Positions 1 through 7,536 of a stretch of DNA of 9,658 nt are shown piece by piece. Position numbers and translations under genes: made by a program. The DNA is taken from contig CANBWW010000033.1 of the NCBI GenBank assembly GCA_947373235.1, positions 1 to 9,658 of the forward strand, given 5' to 3'. Position 1 is the stretch's first letter, and every line of letters starts with the position of its first letter. The DNA is from Candidatus Altimarinota bacterium (GTDB lineage Bacteria; Patescibacteriota; Gracilibacteria; BD1-5; UBA2023). The notes below the pieces were generated by a model. It was not told the DNA's origin, ran no database searches, and saw nothing but the letters and a program-made list of their open reading frames with translations.

Positions 1-397
1 ATTTATCGGTTCAGATCAAATGCAATATCTTGATGAAATTGTAGAAAAACGAGAGATGAATTTTAAGCGATTCGTAGATATGGTAAATAAAAATCCAGAT
101 TTTTATCCTCTCAAATTTCAACATATTGAAAAATTATCTAATTTCGCAGTTCCAGTTGTATGTAGAAGTACTGAAATTCTTGAAAAATATAAAATTCGGT
201 TTGAAAAAGAGTCGGTAGAAATACGTCCTATTATTTCAGGAGATATTACAGAACATATTTTCTGGAAAGAGGCATATGGATGAGTGAATAAAAAAACTAC
301 TGCACAACTCATACATGCTCAGGGTTTTTATTTTGGAAATAGTCCAGAATACACGGAAGAAGAGATTCAGCTCCTTCTTAATCTTCTTATGATATAA
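1..397 (+). CDS. DegT/DnrJ/EryC1/StrS family PLP-dependent sugar aminotransferase or dehydratase, C-terminal part (5' end outside window)
   Basis: The last 131 residues are present, in the frame starting at base 2, ending in TAA. The fold-type I domain with the PLP-binding lysine (or the histidine of the dehydratase branch) lies upstream, so the reaction cannot be read directly. The remaining segment has landmarks of the DegT/StrS C-terminal domain: a start like FIGSDQMQYLDEI, NPDFYPL, a conserved SNFAVPVVC strand, EIRPIISGDIT (the region that approaches the sugar nucleotide in the dimer) and the terminal GFYFGN...TEEEI. The EIRP...GDIT and GFYFGN features resemble ColD/RfbH-type 3-dehydratases and perosamine-type aminotransferases from memory of the family. 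One in-frame TGA (281-283) falls in YGG and must be glycine for the conserved tail to be reached. Only 2 bp separate it from the Fcl-like gene, so it probably acts on GDP-4-keto-6-deoxymannose or another nucleotide sugar of the same locus. Family is secure; substrate is inference. Confidence 0.85.
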
Positions 398-399
398 AT

Positions 400-1341
400 A
401 TGGATAAAAATGCAAAAATCTATGTAGCTGGAAGTACTGGATTGGTTGGTGGTGCTATTGTTCAAAGGCTTCAGAAAGAGTGATACACTCATGTTATTAC
501 TCAAACTCGTGAAGAGTTAAATCTTCTGGATAAAAAGGCAGTAAATGATTTTTATCAAAAAATAAAGCCAGAATATGTGATTATTTCTGCTGCCCGAGTT
601 GGTTGAATTAAGGCCAATATGACCTATCCTGCGGAATTTCTGTATGAAAATCTAGAGATACAAAATAACCTTATTTGGTGAGCACATATTTTCGGTGTAA
701 ATAAACTACTTTTCCTTTGAAGCAGTTGTATTTATCCTCGTGAATGTCCTCAACCCATGAAAGAGGAGTATCTTATGACAGGAAAATTGGAACCAACGAA
801 TGAAGGATATGCAATTGCAAAAATCGCAGGAATGCGACTATGTGAATACATTTCTCAACAATTTGGTAAACACTTTATCTCGTGTATGCCGACGAATGTG
901 TATGGTCCAGGAGATCATTTTGACGCTGAAAGATGACATGTTATCCCAGCGATGATACAAAGAATGCATGTCGCAAAAAGTGCTGGAGATACTACATTTT
1001 GAGTATGGTGAACGGGGAATGCTCGGCGGGAATTTCTGTATGTTGATGATTTATCCGAAGTGGTACTTTATCTTATGGAAAATTATACAGGTACGGATTT
1101 TCTCAATGTATGAACGTGAGAGGATATATCTATTAAGGAGCTTACATATATGCTCATGGATGTTATGGATTATCATCCTGAAATTATATTTGATACTTCC
1201 AAGCCAGATGGCATGCCCCAAAAACTCTTAGATGTAACAAAGCTTAGTGCGACGGGATGGAAGTATCGGACTCCACTTATCGAATGACTTAATAATACTT
1301 ATGAACATTATAAAAATACTCTTATGTCTGATAAGAAATAA
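400..1341 (+). CDS. fcl: GDP-L-fucose synthase (GDP-4-keto-6-deoxy-D-mannose epimerase/reductase), or its paralogue GDP-L-colitose synthase
   Basis: This 313-residue protein has the usual length of Fcl/WcaG. The reductase performs C3/C5 epimerisation and NADPH-dependent C4 reduction of GDP-4-keto-6-deoxy-D-mannose to GDP-L-fucose in the cytoplasm. The Rossmann glycine motif is VAGSTGLVGG near residue 9. Catalytic residues are S108 and C110 (GSSCIYP), Y137 and K141 (YAIAK) and H180 (RGHVIPA), each offset by one from E. coli Fcl. LEPTNEGYAIAKIAG, MPTNVYGP and the REF..VDD segment are typical. Ten in-frame TGA codons, including those in GSSC, WGTG and NVGTG, sit where the family has glycine, which is the strongest proof of code 25 here. 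CGG CGG encodes an Arg pair at the conserved REF site. The ATG lies 2 bp after the previous stop with no Shine-Dalgarno. ColC, which makes GDP-colitose, belongs to the same family and cannot be excluded, especially beside a possibly ColD-like gene. Confidence 0.95.
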
Positions 1342-1888
1342 AATATCCTGATTTGTTGTTGATTTTTTACAATGAATTCAAAGAGCTAATATGAAGGTTT
1401 CTCGTGATACAGTCATAATGAATACTGCATTTGTAAGTTCTGATAGTTACATAGGTTATCATTCTTATATTTGATATAATTCCTTTATTACAAGAACTAC
1501 GATATGAAATTACTCCTCAATAGCGAATAATGTGAGTATAGGTATGTGAGAACATGCTTTAGATGGAATATCTACAAATAGTCTATTCTATGAATATCCT
1601 TATGTTAAGTTAACAAAAAAAGATTGTATTATCTGAAATGATGTTTGGATTTGAGTTGATGTGAGCATAAGACGTTGAGTAACTATCTGAAATGGAGCAG
1701 TTATATGAGCGAACTCATTTGTAAATAAAGATATACCACCATTTGCCATTGCGGTTGGTTCACCAGTAAAAATCATAAAATATCGATTTACTCCAGAAAA
1801 AATAGCCCTTATAGAATTATCTAAATGGTGGAATGAGAAAGATATAAAAAAAGCGAAGATCATCGTACAAAAACTTGCTAACAATTAA
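1301..1888 (+). CDS. CatB/WbbJ-type left-handed beta-helix (hexapeptide repeat) acyltransferase, likely sugar O-acetyltransferase
   Basis: Read with TGA as Gly this gives 195 residues from the ATG at 1301. After a short hydrophobic/basic N-terminus the protein runs into hexapeptide repeats (YIGYHS, YIGYNS, TIGNYSSIANNVSIG, IIGNDVWIG, TIGNGAVIGANSFV), an internal GEH loop carrying the probable catalytic histidine, and the classical end IPPFAIAVGSPVKIIKYRF. These proteins are trimers that transfer acetyl from acetyl-CoA to sugars or antibiotics. In a glycan locus, polysaccharide O-acetylation is the natural role. About ten of its fifteen or so glycines are TGA, most of them the repeated IG positions of the helix. 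The start is uncertain: 1301 overlaps fcl by 41 bp, while ATG 1391 would avoid overlap and leave 165 residues. I prefer 1301 because the extra residues read like a real N-terminus (GIQRANMKVS before the first coil). Downstream GT11 begins 4 bp after the stop. Confidence 0.9.
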
Positions 1889-1892
1889 TCTT

Positions 1893-2774
1893 ATGATAAT
1901 AATCAAAATCGCTTGAGGTCTTTGAAATCAGATGTTCCAATATGCTCTCTGAAGAGTGCTTGCCATAGAAAATAATTCAGAACTAAAGCTAGATATATCT
2001 AGCTTTAAAACATATAAGCTCCATAAATATTCACTTGAAAAACTGTCAATAATTAAAAATTATACAAATAAAAAAGATATTCCATGGTATGAAAATTCTT
2101 CATCCAATAAATATATTGATTTTATTTTTCAGAAAATAAAAAATATAGCTATCTTGTGTAATCCACATCATTTCCAAGAAAAAGGGTTTGAAGTATTTAA
2201 TCAAAAGATATTGGATATCTCTGATGGTACATATTTAGATTGATACTTTCAGTCGGATAAATATTTTAAGAAATATGCAGATATCATTCGTAAAGATTTT
2301 GAAGTGAGTATTCCCCCCTCTCTTGAAAATTTAGAAATGATAAAAAAAATACAAAATGTAAATGCTGTAAGTCTTCATATTCGAAGGGGTGATTACATAA
2401 AAAATATTCATACCCAATCTCTTCATGGTCTTTGTACTGATGAATACTATAAAAAATCCATTACATATATAGTAGACAAAGTTAAAAAACCAGTTTTTTT
2501 TATATTTTCTGATGATATTGAATGGGCAAAAGACAATATGAAAACAGGTTTCGAGGAGTATTACATTGATTTTAATGATGCATGAAAGAATTATGAAGAT
2601 ATTCGTCTCATGAAAAATTGTAAACATCATATTATTGCAAATAGTACATTTTCCTGGTGGGGAGCATGGTTGAATCCAAGTTCAGAGAAAATAGTAATTA
2701 TGCCCTCGGTATGGTTTTCTGGATATACATATGATACTTCTGATTTATATCCAGATGGATGGATTCGAATTTAA
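1893..2774 (+). CDS. GT11 family glycosyltransferase, alpha-1,2-fucosyltransferase-like
   Basis: The 293-residue protein has the full GT11 signature: an N-terminal GGLGNQMFQYALGR (from residue 8), the donor-binding HIRRGDY (162-168) and NSTFSWWGAW (250-259) near the C-terminus. The family uses GDP-L-fucose, is inverting, makes alpha-1,2 linkages, and lacks a DXD metal motif, as here. Some bacterial members, such as WbgN of E. coli O55, act in colitose-containing O-antigens, so GDP-colitose is an alternative donor. Length and motif order match bacterial homologues such as those of H. pylori and E. coli O-antigen clusters, so the gene looks intact. Five TGA codons encode glycine, two of them in the GGLGNQ region; without recoding the key N-terminal motif is lost. 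CGA in HIRRGD is a conserved arginine. It probably acts at the inner face of the membrane on a lipid-linked glycan. The Fcl-type gene upstream supplies its donor. The region is markedly AT-rich and contains a 24-bp palindrome near its 5' end. Confidence 0.94.
1984..2007. repeat. Perfect 24-bp palindrome inside the GT11 gene
   Basis: TAAAGCTAGATA is followed immediately by its exact reverse complement, giving a 24-bp inverted repeat with no spacer. It lies about 90 bases into the GT11 coding sequence (encoding LKLDISSFK), just after the predicted N-terminal donor loop. As RNA it could form a hairpin with a small loop; as DNA it could be a site for a dimeric protein. Function is unknown and it may be coincidental, although a perfect 24-bp palindrome is not expected often even in AT-rich DNA. 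Confidence 0.6.
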
Positions 2775-2785
2775 TTATTTCCTTT

Positions 2786-3751
2786 ATGAAAATAGCTATT
2801 TTTTGGGATAAAAGATTTAATAATAATAAATTCCTTAATCTGAATATAGATCAGAATTTAAGTCCTTTTATTGAACTGGCAAAAGATAATGATTTTGATA
2901 ATACTATTTCTTCTGATCTACTTGAGGCAAGGCAAGATAGGAATGAGTTTATAATTTTTTGTTTTCTCACATTTTCTATTTTCCATATTTGAGAATATAT
3001 AAAAATGCTATGTAAATATCCAAAAAATAAAAAATATATTTTTCTTTTTGAGCCACCTGTAGTAGCTCCTATGGCCTACTACAGGCTGTTCCATCTGTTT
3101 TTTAATCGTGTTTATACTTGGAATGATAACCTTGTAGATAATAAAAAATATTTTAAATTTATTTGGCCACAATCCTACAATTCTTTGCAAGAATTTATAC
3201 CCTATAATCAAAAAAAATATATTGTTTTGATGAACGCGAATAAATTTTCTTTCTGAAAATATGAATTGTATTCATCTCGAGAAAAAATTATACGATATTT
3301 TGAAAAAAATCATGTAGAATTTGATCTCTATGGTCCAGGATGGTGAAAAGCGAATCGGTATCAACGTATATTGGGGTATTCGCCATTTCCTTCATGGAAG
3401 TGAAGAGCAGAAGATAAAATAAGTACTCTATCAAAGTATAAATTTAATATTTGTTTTGAGAATATGTCAGATACTCCTTGATATATTACAGAAAAAATCT
3501 GGGATAGTTTTAAGGCAAAAATCGTACCAATCTACTGGGGAGCACCTAATATATGAGATTATATACCAGAAAATTGCTTTATTGATTATCGTGAATTTCA
3601 AAATTTTGATAAATTAGAAGGATTTCTTTCTTCCATGACTGAAGATCAGTATATGTTGTATATAAAAGCAATCGAAGAGTTTCTACAAACTGAAAAAGCC
3701 AAGAAATGGTTTGATAAGAATTGGGCTACTAACTTTCTGAAAAATGTTTAA
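2786..3751 (+). CDS. GT10 family glycosyltransferase, alpha-1,3/4-fucosyltransferase-like
   Basis: This 321-residue protein carries the diagnostic GT10 C-terminal donor-binding block at residues 222-239, including NICFEN and YITEKIWD, followed by PIYWGAPNIGDYIP and FIDYREF. This closely resembles my recollection of H. pylori FutA (FNICFEN, GYITEKI, PIYWG). GT10 enzymes transfer L-fucose from GDP-fucose, with inversion, to O3 or O4 of GlcNAc/Glc, as in Lewis x and Lewis a. The N-terminal half (MKIAIFWD start, LFEPP around residue 90, YGPGW) is the variable acceptor domain. The C-terminus lacks the heptad repeats and basic amphipathic tail seen in H. pylori enzymes. Six TGA codons are read as Gly, including those in PGYITEK and IGDY. 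It starts 11 bp after GT11 and its 3' end overlaps the next gene by 8 bp, which suggests translational coupling. The donor could be another 6-deoxy sugar if the locus makes colitose. Confidence 0.94.
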
Positions 3752-4553
3752 TGATAAGGAGCCTCTGGTTTCTATTATTCTCCCAACTTTTAATCCTGTA
3801 AAAGAGTGGATTGAATTGGCTATAAGATCAGTTTTGTTTCAAGATTATAAAAATTTTGAGCTTATTGTTGTTAATGATGCTTGACCACAGGAAGTTCTAT
3901 CTGTAATAGGTCCTTTATTATCCTCAGATCCTCGTATTCTCCTCATAGAGAATGTAAAAAATATGTGACTTGCTGATAGTTATAATATAGGAATTAAGCG
4001 TTCACGATGATTATACATTGCAAGAATGGATCATGATGATATTTGGTCAGACCCAGCTAAGCTCAAAAAACAAGTAGATTTTATGGACAATAATCTTGAA
4101 TATGCACTTTGTGGTACGGCCCTAACAACAATAGACTTTGAATGAAATATTTTAGATACCGTATCGGTAAGGATATGAGATCAAGAAATTCGTAAACACA
4201 TATTGAGAGATTCTCAGTTTGCTCACCCATCTGTATTAATTCGAAGAGAAGCTCTGGATAAAGTATGATGGTATAATCCATTTTGGAATTATGCTGAGGA
4301 TTATGAACTATGGTTACGTATAGGGAAGGTATATAAATTCGCCAATTTACCGGATAATTGTTTATATTATCGAATCAATCCAAATGGTGTAAGTAGTACA
4401 AAGTCTTTTAAACAAAGATGGAAATGACTCTTGCTTACATGGAAATATCGTAATGACTATCCAAACTTCTATATTGCAATGATGCTTAAAATTCCTTATG
4501 TTTTTTTGCCAAGAAAACTTTCTAAACTTATTCTCAAGTATATAAAAAAATAA
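3744..4553 (+). CDS. GT2 family glycosyltransferase (GT-A fold)
   Basis: The 269-residue enzyme opens with the GT2 signature VSIILPTFNP, followed by an SVLFQDYKNFELIVVNDAG strand, the nucleotide-sugar and metal motif MDHDDIW at 95-99 (the DXD equivalent), HPSVLIRREAL near the acceptor region, and EDYELWLR at 185-192, which supplies the general base ED. The tail contains a short hydrophobic stretch (FYIAMMLKIPYVFL) that probably anchors it at the membrane. Such enzymes add one sugar to a growing lipid-linked polysaccharide; the sugar cannot be predicted. Seven TGA codons encode glycine. The ATG lies within the last codons of GT10 (8-bp overlap) and its TAA shares one base with the next ATG (TAATG), so the three genes are probably co-translated. 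The DHDDIW...KQV.F....EY..CGT block is very similar to that of the minus-strand GT2 gene at 5523-6368, so the two may be paralogues. Confidence 0.92.
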
Positions 4554-5533
4554 TGATTCCCACCGTCTCCATCTGTATTGCTGCTTACAATGTAGAGGCC
4601 TATATTTCAGAATGCCTTCTCAGTATTTTTGAGTTTGAAAAAATAATCTCAAAAGAAATCATCATAGTGGATGATTGCTCATGAGACAATACTGTAAAAA
4701 TTATAAAATCTATCATAGAGGAATATAGTGATCAAAAAATTATTTTGATTGAAAATCAAAATAATTTATGACCGGCAGGAAGTTATAATAAGGCAGTTCA
4801 AAAATCCAATGCTCAATATATCACATTTCTTGATTCTGATGATTTTCTGATTCACTCATGATTATCAAAAAAAATCGAAATCATGGATAAAAATTCAGAG
4901 TTAGAAGTTATTTATGCTAATGGTGTATTTTTCGAAAGAGGTATACAGGGTTTACAGATCCAGAATCATATGAACAGTCTGCTTCATGGAACAATTGGAG
5001 ATATTAAAAAAAAGCTCTATACAACCATTCCGATGCTATCTGTGTCTTGTAGTATAATAAGGAAAGATTTCTTTGATCAAATTTGAGGATTTGATCCATC
5101 TTGTCAGTCAAATGATTGGGTTCTGAATATTCGAATATTTCAACATTTAACATCCAGGAACAATTTTTCATACGTGCTTGATCCAGTTTTTGCATATCGA
5201 ATGCACGATAAGAATATTTCCAAGGATCAAAATAGAATGATTAATCTTCTGAGTGAGGTTGTGGATATATATATTCCCAAAGAATATAGAAATATCCAAT
5301 ATGGAAATATTTATTTTTTTACCAGTCTCAACTACCTGACTCAGTATGATTATCTAAAGGCACTTCGATTTTTTAGAAAATCTCTCTCTTTTGATTTTCG
5401 TATTTTTCGTATACCTGTTTTCATGGTTGCTATTTTAACTCCAACGGCGTTTATTATAAAATGCTTTCCGAAGTCTTTTACTTTTCTAAAAAAGATGATA
5501 CAAAGATTGTCAGATTTTTATACTAAATCATAA
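4553..5533 (+). CDS. GT2 family glycosyltransferase (GT-A fold) with hydrophobic C-terminal segment
   Basis: This 326-residue protein begins VSICIAAYNVEAYI and has EIIIVDDCS, NNLGPAGSYNKAV, the DXD-type motif DSDD at residues 94-97, an IGGFD loop and a putative acceptor-site NDW at 187-188, where most GT2 enzymes have ED. A CSIIRKDFF segment precedes it. The last 100 residues are rich in aromatic residues and include a hydrophobic stretch (RIPVFMVAILTPTAFII) that could sit in or on the membrane. It is predicted to transfer one sugar during assembly of the surface glycan; donor and linkage are unknown. Four TGA codons are glycine, one in NNLGPAG and one in IGGFD, both conserved sites. It begins at the TAATG overlap with the previous gene and ends TAA, overlapping by 11 bp the 3' end of the convergent minus-strand gene. 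No intrinsic terminator is visible there. Confidence 0.9.
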
Positions 5534-6368
5534 ATGAAATCCACCATTCCTGTACACTCTTAATGTTTATTTTATTTCCCATAATCCGAAATGGGAATCT
5601 TTCTATAGGATTGATCCATATTCCAAGTTTAAGGAAATTCAAAACTGGATATAAAACTTTCCGGAGAAGTTCCCAGGCTATTGTTAAGCTTGCATAGATA
5701 AAAGAGTGAAGCTGGTAGACTCTTTTTATATTGGTCCATGTAAGCTTATGCCACCTATAACTATAATTTCCACTTGTTCTCTTTAGGAGATGTAAGGTGA
5801 GGGATTCATCCAGATTGTATATCTTCTTCTCTCCATTACAGAGATTATTCTTCAGTGAATAGGCATCACACATATACTCCGTTTCTTTTGTGTCATATCG
5901 AAATGTTCCATTATTCCGAAAAAGCAGAGATGGATGAATCGTATAATAATTTTCCTTTCCAAGGAAATATTCAAAATACTTTCTATCAGCCTCATAATAC
6001 ATAATAGTTTTTGTACCACAACCAACGTACTCTTTATGGACCTCTAGAAATTGTACTTGTTTTTCTATTTTTCCTGGATGCCATATATCATCATGATCTT
6101 GTATGGCTATATATCCTCATTTTGCTTCCCCCAGAAGTATATTCAGTCAATTATACGGTCCTATATTTTCACTATTTTTTATTAGCTTTATTTTCTGTTT
6201 CGGATCTTTTGGGAAATAGATACTTATATCTTGGTGTGAAGCATTGTCAAAAATCAAAATCTCTGTGTTGTCGTACGTTTGCTCGATGCAACTTTTGAGC
6301 GTATTTCTGAGGTACTCTCCAGGATTATAAGTCACGATCAGAATGGATACAAGATTTTTATCGGACAT
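5523..6368 (-). CDS. GT2 family glycosyltransferase
   Basis: Reading the minus strand with two TGA codons as glycine joins two ORFs into one 281-residue GT2 enzyme, starting MSDKNLVSILIVTYNPGEYL. It has the EILIFDNAS strand, NSENIGPYNGLN, the metal/nucleotide motif QDHDDIWHP (DHDD at 91-94), CGT, IHPSLLFR and a C-terminal aromatic and basic region. The usual ED acceptor-site motif is less clear; TEYMCDAYSL is the likely equivalent. Its 90-115 block closely parallels the plus-strand GT2 at 3744, so the two may descend from one gene and use related donors. Unlike its neighbours only about 2 of 15 glycines are TGA. The stop is TAG, the only non-TAA stop seen. Its ATG overlaps the 3' end of the upstream GT4 gene by 11 bp, implying one minus-strand operon, and its own 3' end overlaps the convergent plus-strand gene. 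The transferred sugar is unknown. Confidence 0.9.
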
Positions 6369-7509
6369 ATTTTTTTATAAAAGTAAGTATTTTTTCTTGA
6401 AATTGCTCTTTTGAAAATGTTTCTGCGTGTTTTCTGATTATTTGTTTCTCAAATGAAAGTTTTTCAAATCTTTCTATTGCTTCATTCAGGGCCTCAGGAG
6501 TTTGAGGGGTGAAAAATATTCCTGTTTTTCCATCGATCACGGTTTCGAGAGCACCTCATTTTCCATAAGCAATGATTGGGGTTCAAATGGACATAGCCTC
6601 AAGTGGCACGAGTCCAAAATCTTCTTCTGGTGGGAAAAGAAAAGCTTGAGCATTTGCTATGAGACTATTTTTTTCCTCATTTGATACACGAAATTTCCAC
6701 TTAATATTCGGTTTTGATTTTTTTTTGAGTTCACGAAAAAGGGGAGTATCCGTTGCTGTACAGAGAATGAGATATTTTTTATTTTTATTAAATGTATCCA
6801 CCAAAAGATCGAATTTTTTATAAGGAATACATCGGCCAACACTGATATAATAATTTCCTATTGTATTTTTTGTACTTTTTTGCTCTTGGTTATCTATTCC
6901 AGGATAGATAACCTCACTTTCTTTTTTATAATATCTATGAATACGATCTTGAGTATTCTTCGAGTTGGCTATAAAATAATCTACTGCATCAGCTCAATTT
7001 TTATCCACTTTTTGCATCCATGATTTTACTACACGAAATATATATTTTACAAGTGGATTCAATACTCCAAATTCCATCATATCTTCATACTCTTTCGCAT
7101 GACTCCAATAGTATCTTATAGGCGTATGACAATATACTATAACGGGTGTACTCTGATTTTTTTGTCTCCATTTTCCAAGGGATACTTGCTTGGATTCGGC
7201 ACTGGAAGAACAAAGAACTAGGTCGTATTTCGAGAGATCAAAACTTCGAAATGCCCATGGACGAAGAACCCCAGAAAGTTTATGTTTTTTATTAAAAAAT
7301 GGGATTTTCTGAAGCCAGCTTGTGTAGATTTTTCTTCCTTTCAGCATCGGATGTTCCATAAAAGAAACACTGGTATAGATGTCTGCTTCGGGAAATAATT
7401 CGAGAAGATGTGACAGGACGAGTTCCGCTCATCCAAAATCAATAAGCCAGTCGGCAACGATGGCTATTTTTTTCTCAGAAAATGGTTTTGTTTTTAAATG
7501 CTCTTTCAT
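6358..7509 (-). CDS. GT4 family glycosyltransferase (GT-B fold), CHTP-motif type
   Basis: Four TGA codons read as Gly unite three ORFs into a 383-residue retaining GT-B enzyme. The N-terminal domain starts KIAIVADWLIDFGGAELV, the glycine-rich acceptor-side loop of GT4, and includes the CHTPIRYYW motif at 127-134, common in mannosyl- and rhamnosyltransferases of O-antigen loci. After FIANS and VIYPGID, the C-terminal donor domain begins YYISVGRCIPYKKFDLLV and carries the EX7E motif E296/E304 within PEEDFGLVPLEAMSIGTP and GGALETVIDG. TGA supplies glycine in FGGAE, SIGTP and GKGG, all conserved positions. It may transfer mannose or a deoxyhexose, but specificity cannot be read. It is first in a two-gene minus-strand operon and diverges from a related GT4 gene across 26 bp. 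The ATG at 7509 was chosen because it is the only in-frame start before the GGAE loop. No Shine-Dalgarno is present; a TATAAT lies about 12 bp upstream. Confidence 0.93.
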
Positions 7510-7518
7510 AGAATGATG

Positions 7519-7536
7519 TGAATTATATATAATTCA
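7519..7536. promoter_or_regulatory. Perfect 18-bp AT-rich palindrome in the divergent GT4/GT4 gap, possible overlapping bidirectional promoter
   Basis: The 26-bp gap between the divergent start codons (7510-7535) is mostly occupied by the perfect palindrome TGAATTATATATAATTCA. It contains TATAAT on the plus strand (7528-7533) and, by symmetry, on the minus strand (7527-7522), both perfect matches to a bacterial -10 box. A start site about 7 bases downstream would give a plus transcript with almost no leader (near ATG 7539) and a minus transcript with a leader of roughly 6 bases. Matches to -35 boxes are poor. It could equally be an operator for a dimeric repressor. The sequence is direct observation; promoter function is inference. 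Confidence 0.5.

Noticed and set aside
118..312. Minus-strand ORF of 64 codons over the DegT gene end
   Set aside because: It is antisense to a well-supported coding frame and has no recognisable protein features.
968..1231. Plus-strand open frame of 87 codons inside fcl
   Set aside because: It is a shadow of fcl in another frame; the fcl frame with TGA as Gly matches Fcl across its full length.
1600..1884. Minus-strand ORF of 94 codons over the acyltransferase
   Set aside because: The opposite strand holds clear hexapeptide repeats and a family-typical C-terminus; the antisense product looks random.
6011..6298. Plus-strand ORF rich in hydrophobic residues, resembling a small membrane protein
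   Set aside because: It is antisense to the GT2 gene; the hydrophobicity reflects the complement of AT-rich coding DNA.
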